Numbered from the stretch's first letter, positions 26,711-35,581 are shown. The stretch is 64,000 bases of DNA from Caulobacterales bacterium (GCA_019510435.1 JAEKKJ010000006.1:434001-498000); one strand, 5' to 3'. Notes: generated from the sequence alone by a model not told the origin. Numbers and translations are program-made.

Positions 26711-27508
26711 TCAGCAGGTCGCGCCGCCGTCCACCACGATCGTCTGGCCGGTGGTCCAGGCGCCGGCGCGCGAGGCGAGGTAGACCGCGGCCCCGGCCAG
26801 GTCGTCCGGCTCGCCCAGGCGGCGCAGCGGGGTGCCGGAGCTGGCGCGCTGCTCGCCGGCCGGCGTGTCCCACAGGGCCTTGGCGAAGTCGGTCTTCACA
26901 AGGCCCGGCGCGATGCAATTGACCCGGATGTTGTGAGGCCCCAGCTCCTGGGCCAGGTTTCGCGCCAGCTGCATGTCGGCGGCCTTGGAGATGCAGTAGG
27001 CGCCGATCACCGTGGAGCCGCGCAGGCCGCCGATGGACGAGACGATGATGATCGCCCCGTCCTTCCGCTCGCGCATCTCCGGGGCGACCATCTGGATCAG
27101 CCAGTTGTTGGCCACGATGTTGTTGTCCAGGATCTTGCGGAAGGCGTCGTCGCCGATGTCCAGCTGGCTGCCATAGAACGGGTTCGAGGCGGCGTTGCAG
27201 ACCAGGATGTCGATCTTGCCGAACGCCTTGCGGGTCTCGTCCACCAGGCGCTGAAGGTCCTCCTTGGAGGAGATGTTGGCCGGGACGGCGATGGCGTGGC
27301 CCGGCGTCCTGGCGTTGATGCCCTCGGCCACCTCTTCGCAAGGACCGGCCTTGCGTGAGGAGATCACCACCTTGGCGCCCTGCTGGGCCATGCGCTCGGC
27401 GATGGCGCGCCCGATGCCCCGCGAGGAGCCGGTGATCACCGCCACCTTGCCCGTCAGGTCGAAGAGGCCGCCGGCGCTCACCTTGGGGGCTTCGAGGACT
27501 TCGCTCAT
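26711..27508 (-). CDS. SDR-family oxidoreductase, 265 aa
   Basis: Classical short-chain dehydrogenase. The cofactor motif is VAVITGSSRGIGRAIAERMA (about 22-41), followed by CNAASNPFYG, the catalytic Ser in IIIVSSIGGLRG, YxxxK as YCISKAADM, and a C-terminal TTGQTIVVDGG. It resembles FabG-like 3-oxoacyl or alcohol dehydrogenases in acyl-CoA metabolism. GGAGA precedes the ATG. A 14-bp palindrome lies just upstream. The peptidase gene follows on the same strand. Confidence 0.9.
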   Translation of the reverse strand: MSEVLEAPKVSAGGLFDLTGKVAVITGSSRGIGRAIAERMAQQGAKVVISSRKAGPCEEVAEGINARTPGHAIAVPANISSKEDLQRLVDETRKAFGKIDILVCNAASNPFYGSQLDIGDDAFRKILDNNIVANNWLIQMVAPEMRERKDGAIIIVSSIGGLRGSTVIGAYCISKAADMQLARNLAQELGPHNIRVNCIAPGLVKTDFAKALWDTPAGEQRASSGTPLRRLGEPDDLAGAAVYLASRAGAWTTGQTIVVDGGATC

Positions 27509-27520
27509 CGGGGTCGTCTC

Positions 27521-27534
27521 CAAACAGTTGTTTG
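27521..27534. promoter_or_regulatory. Palindrome upstream of the SDR gene, possible TetR-type operator
   Basis: CAAACA-GT-TGTTTG is a perfect 6-2-6 palindrome located 13-26 bases upstream of the SDR ATG, adjacent to its ribosome site. The length and two-base centre are typical of TetR/AcrR operators. No regulator gene adjoins, though two TetR genes lie near 38-39 kb. Confidence 0.45.
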
Positions 27535-27643
27535 AGTTGCTGCCATTTGCGACGGCCCCTGCCGCTCGGTCAAGCGTCCGGGATGCTTGCGGTTGCCGGT
27601 CGCGCCCGCCAAGGTCGTGGCCGTGGTGAGGGGCGAGACGGCT

Positions 27644-29119
27644 ATGCGTGCGTTTGGGCGGATCCTGGCGGCCCTGGTCCTGGTGGGGGTCGGACTGGCG
27701 GCCGTGGTGCTGGTCCGGACCTTCAGCATGAAGGCGCCGCCGGCGGCCGACGTGAGCGGCGTGGTGGTCGGTCCCCCGGTCGCTGTCGACCTGGCGCAGG
27801 CGGCCCAGCACCTCAGCCTGGCCGTGCAGATCCCCACCGTCCGCCACCAGGACCCGGCTGAGGACGTGGACGGCGAGTGGACGCGCCTGCACGGCCTCCT
27901 GGACACCGTCTACCCGACCGCCAGCGGCAAGATGAGCAAGGTGGAGCTGGCCAGCCGCACTCTGGTCTACACCTGGCCCGGCTCGGACCCCGCGCTCGCG
28001 CCCGTCGTGCTGATGGCCCACCAGGACGTGGTGCCGGTGAGCGAGGGCACGGAGGGGTCCTGGAAGCATCCGCCCTTCTCCGGCCAGATCGCCGACGGCG
28101 CGGTGTGGGGCCGCGGCTCGGTGGACGATAAGGGCTCGCTGATCGGCATCTTCGAGGGGCTGGAGGCCCTGGCCAAGGCCGGGTTCGCGCCCAAGCGCAC
28201 GATCATCGTGGTGTCCGGCGGCGACGAGGAGGTCGTGGGCCACGGCGCCCGCGCGGCCGCGGACTACCTCAAGGCCAAGGGGATCAAGGCCGAGTTCGTG
28301 GTGGACGAGGGCCAGGCCGTCATCACCGACAACCCGATCACCGGCGGCAAGCTGGCCATCGTAGGCGTGGCGGAGAAGGGCTACGGCACCCTGCGCGTCA
28401 CCGCGCCGGCGGCCGGCGGCCACTCGTCAGCCCCGCCCGCGGATGGCGGCGGGGTCGTCACCCTCGCCAAGGCGGTCACCGCCATCGCCGGCTCGCCCTT
28501 CCCGATGCGCTTCCAGGGCCCTGGCGCGGACACGCTGAAGACGCTGGCGCCCCACGCCCCGTTCGTCATCCGGATGGCGGCGGCCAACGAGTGGCTGTTC
28601 GGCAAGCTGCTGGTGAGCCAGATGGGCAAGAGCGCCGCCGGTGCGGCCCTGCTGCACACCACCATCGCGCCGACCATGCTGAAGGGCAGCCCCAAGGAGA
28701 ACGTCCTGCCGCAGGACGCCACCGCCTGGATCAACTACCGCATCGCGCCCGGCGACAGCTCGGCGACGGTCATGGCGCGGGCCAAGGCGGCGGTGGGGAC
28801 CCTGCCGGTGACCCTGAGTTGGGACCGCGCCCCGAACGAGCCCTCGCCGGTGTCCTCCACCACCTCCTGGGGCTGGAAGGCGATCGCCGCCACGGCCGGC
28901 GCGGTGGCTGAGGCGCCCGTGGCGCCTAGCCTGGTCACCGCCGGCACCGACAGCCGCTTCCTGACCCCCGTCGCCAAGGACGTCTACCGCTTCCAGCCCG
29001 TGGAATTCGAGCTGAAGGACGTGGAGATGATCCACGGCACGAACGAGCACATGACCCTGACCAACCTCGCCAAGATGGTGCAGTTCTACGCCCGCCTGGT
29101 CGAGACTGCGGCCGGGTGA
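27644..29119 (+). CDS. M20-family metallopeptidase (PM20D1/carboxypeptidase S-like), membrane-anchored, 491 aa
   Basis: An N-terminal hydrophobic segment (FGRILAALVLVGVGLAAVVL) anchors or exports the protein. The dinuclear zinc ligands are seen in order: His in LMAHQDVVPV, the bridging Asp in GRGSVDDKGSL, the catalytic Glu pair in GGDEEVVGHG, and the C-terminal His in MIHGTNEHM. The lid domain lies between about 230 and 370. It should release amino acids from peptides or N-acyl amino acids in the periplasm. GAGGGG precedes the ATG at 27644. It is divergent from the SDR-peptidase operon. Confidence 0.9.
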   Translation: MRAFGRILAALVLVGVGLAAVVLVRTFSMKAPPAADVSGVVVGPPVAVDLAQAAQHLSLAVQIPTVRHQDPAEDVDGEWTRLHGLLDTVYPTASGKMSKVELASRTLVYTWPGSDPALAPVVLMAHQDVVPVSEGTEGSWKHPPFSGQIADGAVWGRGSVDDKGSLIGIFEGLEALAKAGFAPKRTIIVVSGGDEEVVGHGARAAADYLKAKGIKAEFVVDEGQAVITDNPITGGKLAIVGVAEKGYGTLRVTAPAAGGHSSAPPADGGGVVTLAKAVTAIAGSPFPMRFQGPGADTLKTLAPHAPFVIRMAAANEWLFGKLLVSQMGKSAAGAALLHTTIAPTMLKGSPKENVLPQDATAWINYRIAPGDSSATVMARAKAAVGTLPVTLSWDRAPNEPSPVSSTTSWGWKAIAATAGAVAEAPVAPSLVTAGTDSRFLTPVAKDVYRFQPVEFELKDVEMIHGTNEHMTLTNLAKMVQFYARLVETAAG

Positions 29120-29210
29120 GACGCCGGCGCACTTGCCGTTCGCCGCGCGGACCAATAACTGCTGAGGGACGAAACTCCGCCGCGCGCGGCGAACAGACAG
29201 GGCTGCCCAG

Positions 29211-29831
29211 ATGCTGAAGTGGATTTCCTACCTCGACGACGAAGACGGCGAAGACGAGGACAAGGGCCGCCAGCCCGACATGCCCATGACCTCCGGGCCG
29301 GTGCAGAACGCCCTCTTCAAGAGCCGCACCGTGCTGGTGTTCGGCGAGATCGACATGCGGCTGGCCGAGCGGGTCACCGCCCAGATCACCGCCTTCGCCG
29401 CCGACAGCGACAAGCCGATCCGGGTGATCATCAATTCGCCGGGCGGCCACGTGGAGAGCGGCGACACCATCCACGACATGATCCGCTTCTGCGGCGTGCC
29501 GGTGAAGGTGATCGGCACGGGCTGGGTGGCCTCGGCCGGGGCGCACATCTACCTGGGCGCGGCCAAGGAGAACCGCCTCTGCCTGCCCAATACCCGCTTC
29601 CTGCTGCACCAGCCCGCCGGCGGCGTGCGCGGCCAGGCCTCCGACATCCAGATCGAGGCGGAAGAGATCATCAAGATGCAGGAGCGGGTGAACCGGATGA
29701 TCGCCCGCGAGACCGGCCAGACCTACGAGCGGGTGGTCAAGGACACCCAGCGGAACTTCTGGATGAGCGCCGAGCAGGCCGTGGACTACGGCCTGGTGGG
29801 CAAGATCATCACCGACGCCAGCGAGGTGTAG
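29211..29831 (+). CDS. ClpP-family serine protease subunit (non-canonical paralogue), 206 aa
   Basis: ClpP fold with Ser in GTGWVASAGAHIYLGA, His in FLLHQPAGGVRG and a downstream DTQRNFWMSAEQAVDYGLVG. The catalytic triad appears intact, but the Ser context (VASAG instead of AASMG) and an acidic N-terminus (YLDDEDGEDEDKG) differ from housekeeping ClpP1. There is no propeptide and no adjacent clpX or clpA. It may be the secondary ClpP found in many alphaproteobacteria, forming mixed rings or its own complex. The acidic extension may interfere with or alter unfoldase docking; that is inference. Confidence 0.85.
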   Translation: MLKWISYLDDEDGEDEDKGRQPDMPMTSGPVQNALFKSRTVLVFGEIDMRLAERVTAQITAFAADSDKPIRVIINSPGGHVESGDTIHDMIRFCGVPVKVIGTGWVASAGAHIYLGAAKENRLCLPNTRFLLHQPAGGVRGQASDIQIEAEEIIKMQERVNRMIARETGQTYERVVKDTQRNFWMSAEQAVDYGLVGKIITDASEV

Positions 29832-29838
29832 GCGGAGA

Positions 29839-29954
29839 TCCTCCCCCACAGGGGGAGGTGAAGCGAAGCGACGGAGGGGGTTTCATCGCCGGCGGATAGG
29901 TGAGCGGGCTCAAAACCCCCTCACCCGCTTCGCGGGAGCTCCCCCTGAGGGGGA
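29839..29954. repeat. Palindromic repeat family B, copy 1
   Basis: Outer hairpins CTCCCCC-ACA-GGGGGAG (left) and CTCCCCCT-GA-GGGGGAG (right) enclose an inverted pair GGAGGGGGTTT...AAACCCCCTC with GAAGCGAAGCG and CGCTTCGCG loops. It lies between co-directional genes, and its right hairpin supplies the purine-rich site upstream of the GH13 start. A related element lies at 43797-43929. Confidence 0.75.
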
Positions 29955-29962
29955 GCATCTGG

Positions 29963-31600
29963 ATGCCTGACACCCTGAGCAGCGATCCCTGGTGGAAGGG
30001 CGCGATCCTCTACCATGTCTATGTCCGCAGCTTCTTCGACTCCGACGGCGACGGGCACGGCGACCTGCCAGGCGTCATGGCCAAGCTGGACTACATCCAG
30101 GGCCTGGGCGTGGACGGGATCTGGCTCTCGCCGATCCATCCGTCGCCCAACCGCGACTGGGGCTACGACATCGCCGACTTCGACGGCGTGCAGGCCGACT
30201 ACGGCACGGAGGCGGACTTCCTGGCCCTGCTGGAGGCCGCCCACGCCCGGGGCCTGAAGGTGGTGCTGGACGAGGTGCTGTCCCACACATCGGACGTCCA
30301 CCCCTGGTTCGTGGAGAGCCTGACCGGCGGCAAGGACGGGCCCAAGGCCGACTGGTACGTCTGGGCCGACCCGCAGCCGGACGGCACGGCGCCCAACAAC
30401 TGGCTCAGCGTGTTCGGCGGTCCGGCCTGGGCCTACCAGCCCAAGCGGCGCCAGCACTACCACCACAAGTTCCTGCGCCAGCAGCCCAAGCTGAACTGGC
30501 GGGCTCCCGGGGCGCGGGAAGCGGCGCTCTCGGTGCTGGACCACTGGCTGGCCAAGGGGGTCGACGGCTTCCGGCTGGACGTGGCCGGCACCTATCTGCA
30601 CGACGCCGACCTGACGCCCAACCCGCCCGTGCCGCTGGCCGAGCGCACCGCGCTGAACTGGAGCCACGCCGGCAACCTCCAGCACCACCTCTACGACTCC
30701 AACCTGGCGGAGAACGTGGAGATGCTGGACCTCATCCGGCGGCGGGTGGAGGCGCACGACGGGCGCGGCGGCCGGGACGAGCGGTTCGTGTTCGGCGAGT
30801 TCTCGGAGGAGGAGGAGCGCTGCGGCGCCTATCTGCCGCCGGAGACGGGCCTGCACTCCGGCTACACCTTCGTCATGCTGCTGGCGCGCAAGCTGGTCCC
30901 CAGCTTCGTCACCGACCACTACGCCACGCTCTCGCGCTTCCCGGAGCACTGGCCGACGATCAGCTTCTCCAACCACGACGTGCCGCGCACGGCCAGCCGC
31001 CTGGGCGGTCAGGACGCCTCGCCCGAGGTGGCCAAGATGCTGTTCGCCCTGCTCATCGCGCTGAAGGGCACCACCCTGATCTACCAGGGCGAGGAGCTGG
31101 GGCTGCCGCAGGCGAGCCTCCGCCGCGACCAGCTGCGCGACCCGGTGGGCGACCTCTACTGGCCCTACGACGGCGGCCGCGACGGCTGCCGCACGCCCAT
31201 GCCCTGGACCACTGGCGAGCAGATGGGCTTCACCACCGGCGAGCCCTGGCTGCCGCTGGCCGCCGAGCATCGCGGCCTGTCGGTGGAGGAACAGGCCGAG
31301 GATCCAGACTCCGCCCTCGCCTTCTCCCGCGCCATGATCGCCCTGCGCCGCAGCGAGCCGGCGTTGCGACTGGGGAGCATCGAGTTCCTGGAGGCCGAGG
31401 GGCCCGTGGTGGCGTTCGTGCGCCGCCATGCCGGCCAGTCCATCGCCTGCCTGTTCAACCTCGGCGCCGATCCGCAGGTGGTGGCCGCCGCCGCCCTGGC
31501 CGGCGCCGAGCTGATGCCGCTGCGCACCGGCGAGGCAGACCTGCGCGGCGAGTCCGTGGGCCTGTCGCCGTATGCGGCAGCGTTCCTTCGTCTTTCCTAG
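29963..31600 (+). CDS. GH13-family alpha-glucosidase, 545 aa
   Basis: TIM-barrel amylase-superfamily enzyme. Conserved regions are ILYHVYVRSFFDSDGDG, DGIWLSPIHPSPNRDWGYD, VVLDEVLSHTS, the nucleophile Asp in GVDGFRLDVAGTY, the acid Glu in FVFGEFSEEEE and the transition-state Asp in ISFSNHDVPR. A C-terminal beta domain ends the protein. No signal peptide, so it cleaves alpha-glucosidic di- or oligosaccharides inside the cell. The ATG at 29963 has GGGGGAG upstream within the repeat. Confidence 0.92.
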   Translation: MPDTLSSDPWWKGAILYHVYVRSFFDSDGDGHGDLPGVMAKLDYIQGLGVDGIWLSPIHPSPNRDWGYDIADFDGVQADYGTEADFLALLEAAHARGLKVVLDEVLSHTSDVHPWFVESLTGGKDGPKADWYVWADPQPDGTAPNNWLSVFGGPAWAYQPKRRQHYHHKFLRQQPKLNWRAPGAREAALSVLDHWLAKGVDGFRLDVAGTYLHDADLTPNPPVPLAERTALNWSHAGNLQHHLYDSNLAENVEMLDLIRRRVEAHDGRGGRDERFVFGEFSEEEERCGAYLPPETGLHSGYTFVMLLARKLVPSFVTDHYATLSRFPEHWPTISFSNHDVPRTASRLGGQDASPEVAKMLFALLIALKGTTLIYQGEELGLPQASLRRDQLRDPVGDLYWPYDGGRDGCRTPMPWTTGEQMGFTTGEPWLPLAAEHRGLSVEEQAEDPDSALAFSRAMIALRRSEPALRLGSIEFLEAEGPVVAFVRRHAGQSIACLFNLGADPQVVAAAALAGAELMPLRTGEADLRGESVGLSPYAAAFLRLS

Positions 31601-31694
31601 GCGTTTCAACCTCGACGCGGATCGTCACCGTCTTGCCGTAGAACCCGGCCATGAGGATTTGAAATGACTGAGCCGAGGAGCTTTTATACCCGCC

Positions 31695-32786
31695 ATGGCT
31701 GACGGTGAGACCCGCAGCGCCCGCGCCGCGACGCGGTTCGGCGAGGGCTTCCTCACCGATATCTGGTACTTCGCCGCCCTGGCGTCGGACCTGAAGCGCG
31801 GACGCGCGATGCGCGTGGAGCTGGCGGGCGAGCCGGTGATGCTGGGCCGCAGCCCCTCGGGGGCGCTCTTCGCCCTGCGCGACGTCTGCCCGCACCGGGC
31901 CGCGCCGCTGTCGGCCGGGCGCTTCCACCGCGACGCCGCGGGCGGCGAGACCATCGCCTGCCCCTACCACGGCTGGCGCTTCGGCGCGGACGGGGCCTGC
32001 GCCGCGATCCCGTCGCTGACCGCGGACCAGGCGCTGGACGTCTCCAGGATCCAGGTGCGGCGCTATCCTGCGGCCGAGAGCCAGGGGATGGTGTTCGTCT
32101 GGCTGGGGGCGAGCGCGGCCAGCCTGCCCGACCAGCCGCCGCCGCAGTTTCCCGGCGTGGTCGGCGGGGCGCCAAAGCTGGTGGACCGGCTGGTGTTCGA
32201 CGCCCACATCGACCAGGCCGTGGTCGGCCTGATGGACCCCGCCCATGGGCCCTATGTCCACCGCCAGTGGTGGTGGCGCACGGCCGGCAGCGAGCACGAC
32301 AAGGAAAAGCGCTTCGCCCCCGCGGAGGCCGGCTTCGCCATGGTGCGCCACGCCCCGTCGAAGAACAGCCGCGCCTACGCCGTGCTGGGCGGCCAGCCCC
32401 AGACCGAGATCACCTTCCGCCTGCCGGGCCTGCGCTGGGAGCATGTCACGGTCGGGCGCCGCCAGGTGCTGTCACTGACCTGCCTGACGCCGATCGATGC
32501 GACCCGGACCCAGATCACCCAGATCGTCTGGTCCGACCACCCGGCCTTCGTGCTGCTGAAGCCGGTGATCGGCGCCATGGCGCGCGCCTTCCTGCGGCAG
32601 GACGGCGACATGGTGCAGCTGCAGAACCAGGGGCTGAAGTATGACCCGACCCTGCTGTGGATCGACGACGCCGACCGCCAGGCCAAGTGGTACCAGGCGC
32701 TGAAGCGCGAATGGACCGCGAGCCGGCGCGAGGGCCGGCCGTTCGTGAACCCGGTGGAGCCCGCGACCCTGCGGTGGCGGTCTTAG
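31695..32786 (+). CDS. Rieske non-heme iron oxygenase, 363 aa
   Basis: N-terminal Rieske domain with CPHRAAPL (residues 65-72) and CPYHGWRF (about 89-96) binding a [2Fe-2S] cluster, then a catalytic domain where LMDPAHGPYVHRQWWW supplies Asp/His/His for mononuclear iron. The layout resembles aromatic O-demethylases and pheophorbide oxygenase-like monooxygenases such as VanA. It needs a reductase that is not nearby. The 94-base gap before it shows no clear signal. Its end overlaps the convergent gene by four bases. Confidence 0.88.
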   Translation: MADGETRSARAATRFGEGFLTDIWYFAALASDLKRGRAMRVELAGEPVMLGRSPSGALFALRDVCPHRAAPLSAGRFHRDAAGGETIACPYHGWRFGADGACAAIPSLTADQALDVSRIQVRRYPAAESQGMVFVWLGASAASLPDQPPPQFPGVVGGAPKLVDRLVFDAHIDQAVVGLMDPAHGPYVHRQWWWRTAGSEHDKEKRFAPAEAGFAMVRHAPSKNSRAYAVLGGQPQTEITFRLPGLRWEHVTVGRRQVLSLTCLTPIDATRTQITQIVWSDHPAFVLLKPVIGAMARAFLRQDGDMVQLQNQGLKYDPTLLWIDDADRQAKWYQALKREWTASRREGRPFVNPVEPATLRWRS

Positions 32787-33775
32787 GCCGCTTCGGTGGC
32801 CGCAGCCGGCGGGACCGGCAGGCCCAGGTCGTCGGCCACGATCGGGGTGAAGCCGCGGGTGGGCTTCCAGTCGATGCGCGGGCCGAGGGCGGTGACCACG
32901 GGCGTGGCCTCCAGCGTCTTCAGCTTCAGCTTGGCGATCGCCGCCGCCGGCGCCTTCACATAGAGCACCGGCTCCATATCGGCCTCGGCGAGACCGCCCG
33001 GACGGCAGGTTCGCGCCACCACCTCGACGGCGTCCACCGGCGCCACCTGCAGCAGCTCCACCGCCACACGCAGGACCACCGAGCAGGCGTTGGCCAGCTG
33101 CAGCTCCAGCTGTTCGGACGGCGGGATGACCGCGAAGAGCGGACCGGCCGCGCCCACAGTGCAGGCCTCGTCCGGCAGGGCGTCGAATTCCAGGAGGTCC
33201 AGCTGGGCCACCAGGCGCCCGGCGCCCACCACGAACAGCTTCAGGCCCTCGCACACCTCGGCCAGGACCGCGGCGCCGCCATTGGCGTGCAGCACGCCGG
33301 CGATGGCGGCCGGGTTGAGCGCGGCCACCTCGGGCGCCAGCTTCAGCATGCGATTGTGGGCCTCGGCGGCGGCCTTGGCGCGGGCATAGAGTTCGATGTC
33401 CGCGCGGCCGGCCTCGATCACCTTCTCGGTGAGCTCGCGGCGCTTCTGCTGCTCGAGGCCGAGCAGGGCGTCCATCATCGACGGGCGGTACTCGGCCAGC
33501 TTGCGGCGGGCGGCGGACGAAACGGCGTCGCGCGCGACGGCCGGGGCCACCATGCCCTGCTCGACGATATGGGCCCAGTCGACGCGCTTGACGTCGACGC
33601 GGTGGATCTGGGTGAGGCTTTCGATGCGTGCGTCATAGGCGTCGGCCTGCGCGCGCGAGGGGCGACGGCGCTGGAGCCCGCGAGTCTTGCGCTCCCGCTC
33701 GCGCATCGTGCGGCCAGTCGCACGATCGACGCGATTCAGCGGCGGTATGATCGACGCCGGATCCTTCGAGGTCAT
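32783..33775 (-). CDS. Conserved hypothetical protein, about 330 aa
   Basis: Not recognised. The first 100 residues are basic and charged (MRERERKTRGLQRRRPSRAQ, many Arg/Lys), while the rest is an Ala/Leu/Val-rich mix of helices and strands (EVAALNPAAIAGVLHANGG; LKLFVVGAGRLVAQLDLLEF) without signal peptide or membrane segments. The coding frame keeps strong GC-rich third positions along its whole length. The ATG at 33775 follows GGAG; another start exists at 33799. It may be a cytoplasmic protein restricted to related genera. Confidence 0.7.
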   Translation of the reverse strand: MTSKDPASIIPPLNRVDRATGRTMRERERKTRGLQRRRPSRAQADAYDARIESLTQIHRVDVKRVDWAHIVEQGMVAPAVARDAVSSAARRKLAEYRPSMMDALLGLEQQKRRELTEKVIEAGRADIELYARAKAAAEAHNRMLKLAPEVAALNPAAIAGVLHANGGAAVLAEVCEGLKLFVVGAGRLVAQLDLLEFDALPDEACTVGAAGPLFAVIPPSEQLELQLANACSVVLRVAVELLQVAPVDAVEVVARTCRPGGLAEADMEPVLYVKAPAAAIAKLKLKTLEATPVVTALGPRIDWKPTRGFTPIVADDLGLPVPPAAATEAA

Positions 33776-33915
33776 GGGCGCTCCGATAGGGTGCGGCATT
33801 CTGCCAACCCAAAATGGGTAGTCAGGTTTTCGTAACTGAAAGCTTTACAGTGGCCGCCCAAACTCGACGGAACATGGATTTTTCCTTAAATATCCAATTT
33901 CTAATGAGAAACTGG

Positions 33916-34776
33916 ATGGGCAGTGCCGCTCTGCAGTTGCAATATCTATCATCACTAGTTTTGCGGGCATTGGCTGTCCTGTTGCTGCTGGCGGCCCCTG
34001 CCGCGGCAGCCACAAGCGCCTGCGAGAGCCCCGCCCACGCGACGGCGGCGCTGGCCAATGCCGAAAGCCTCGACACCCTGGCCTGGGCGCCCTTTGCGCG
34101 GCCGGAGACCGGCTGGGCGGTCTATGTCCCGCTGATCCAGCGCGAGCTCGCCACCGACTGTCCGCCGCAGAGCGGGGGCTTTGCCGCCGCCCTGGCCGGC
34201 TGGCAGGCGCGCCACGGCCTGGCGGGCGACGGCGTGATGAGCGAGCCGACCTTCCTGGCCATGAAGGAGGAGCTGCAGGGTCGCCGCCCGTTCTTCCGTC
34301 TGAGCGCGGCCGGGATCTGCCCCGAGACCGCCGACGTGATCGCCACCGCCCATGCGGACGAGGGGCTGGAAGGCAAGACGGTCTGGCTGCGGCCCGACGC
34401 CCTGGCCGCCTACCGCGCCCTGGTCGCGGCGGCGCGGGCGGAGGTTCCAGACGCGGCCGCCGAGCCCTTGATGCTGAAGATCTTCTCCGGCTACCGCAGC
34501 CCGACCCTGGACGCCGCCCGCTGCCAGGCCGAGGGCAACTGCGACGGGATCGCCCGGGCGCGCTGCTCCTCGCACCGGACGGGGATGGCGCTGGACCTCT
34601 ACCTGGGCCACGCGGAGGGCTTCAGCGCCGACTCCACCGCCCCGGCGAACCGCCTGCAGCTGAGCCGCTCGGCGACCTACCGCTGGCTCCTCGCCAACGC
34701 TGCCCGGTTCGGGTTCGTCAACTACCCGTTCGAGCCCTGGCACTGGGAGTGGACCGGCGGCCCGGCCAGCCCTTAG
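33916..34776 (+). CDS. M15-type D-alanyl-D-alanine carboxypeptidase with peptidoglycan-binding segment, about 286 aa
   Basis: Exported: the hydrophobic LRALAVLLLLAAPAAAA is a signal peptide. Residues of a PG_binding_1-like three-helix module follow (GFAAALAGWQARHGLAGDGVM). The C-terminal VanY/LAS-type metallopeptidase has SGYRSPTLD, the zinc His/Asp in SSHRTGMALDLYLG and the catalytic Glu/His in FEPWHWEWTG. It trims peptidoglycan stem peptides. The start is uncertain: ATG 33904, ATG 33916 and TTG 33961 all lie in an AT-rich leader without a strong ribosome site. Confidence 0.82.
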   Translation: MGSAALQLQYLSSLVLRALAVLLLLAAPAAAATSACESPAHATAALANAESLDTLAWAPFARPETGWAVYVPLIQRELATDCPPQSGGFAAALAGWQARHGLAGDGVMSEPTFLAMKEELQGRRPFFRLSAAGICPETADVIATAHADEGLEGKTVWLRPDALAAYRALVAAARAEVPDAAAEPLMLKIFSGYRSPTLDAARCQAEGNCDGIARARCSSHRTGMALDLYLGHAEGFSADSTAPANRLQLSRSATYRWLLANAARFGFVNYPFEPWHWEWTGGPASP

Positions 34777-34784
34777 GCTGGGCC

Positions 34785-35579
34785 ATGCCCATCGCGACCC
34801 TGAACGGCGTTCCGATCGCCTACGACGACATCGCCCCGCCCGGCGCCCAGCGCACGGTCCTGCTGCTGCACGGCTTCGCCTCGAACCGCAACGAGGGCTG
34901 GAAGCGGACGGGCTGGTATAGCGCCTTCGAGCGCCGCGGCGTCCGCGCCATCGCCCTGGACCAGCGCGGCCACGGGGAGAGCTTGCGCTCGCACGCCCCG
35001 GCGGACTACGGCCGCCTCAAGCTGGCCGCCGACGCCCTGGCGCTGCTGGACCACCTGGGCGTCCGCCGCTGCGACGTCTTCGGCTACTCCATGGGCACGC
35101 GCACGGCCCTGCAGCTGGCCCTGGACGCGCCGGGCCGGATCGACCACCTGGCGCTGGGCGGGATCGGCGACAAGCTGTTCGACCCGCCGCGGCCCGGCGG
35201 CCTGGAAGCGATGGCCGACGCCATGGCCGCCGAGGATCCGCAGAGCATCTCCAACCCGATGCTGCGCAGCTTCCGCCAGTTCGCCGACGAACAGGGCGAG
35301 GACCGCCAGGCCCTGGCCGCCTTCTCGGCCGGCGAGAGCCCGCCGCTGGACCGCGATGCGCTGGCGCGGCTGCCCATACCGGTGCTGGTCGCAGCCGGGG
35401 CGCGCGACGACCTGGCCGGCAACCCGGAGGGGCTGGCGCGCCTCTTCCCGCACGGCAAGGGCAAGACCCTGCCCGGCTGCGACCACTTCTCGGCCATCCC
35501 GCACGCGGCGCTGAAGGCCGCGGTCCTCGACTTCCTGGACGACGTCCCCGACGAGGACGACTTCCCGCCGTTCGAGTGA
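34785..35579 (+). CDS. Alpha/beta-fold hydrolase, 264 aa
   Basis: HGFASNRNEGW (oxyanion region), DQRGHGES, nucleophile Ser in VFGYSMGTRTALQLAL (about residues 98-113) and catalytic His in GCDHFSAIP. This is a Ser-type esterase or thioesterase-like hydrolase with an acidic tail (DDVPDEDDFPPFE). It follows the carboxypeptidase gene after eight bases and is convergent with the GST gene, whose stop is two bases away. Substrate unknown. Confidence 0.87.
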   Translation: MPIATLNGVPIAYDDIAPPGAQRTVLLLHGFASNRNEGWKRTGWYSAFERRGVRAIALDQRGHGESLRSHAPADYGRLKLAADALALLDHLGVRRCDVFGYSMGTRTALQLALDAPGRIDHLALGGIGDKLFDPPRPGGLEAMADAMAAEDPQSISNPMLRSFRQFADEQGEDRQALAAFSAGESPPLDRDALARLPIPVLVAAGARDDLAGNPEGLARLFPHGKGKTLPGCDHFSAIPHAALKAAVLDFLDDVPDEDDFPPFE

Positions 35580-35581
35580 GC

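Noticed and set aside
33835..33851. Near-palindrome ACTGAAAGCTTTACAGT upstream of the carboxypeptidase
   Set aside because: Arms do not align without a one-base shift; too weak to call a site in an AT-rich patch.
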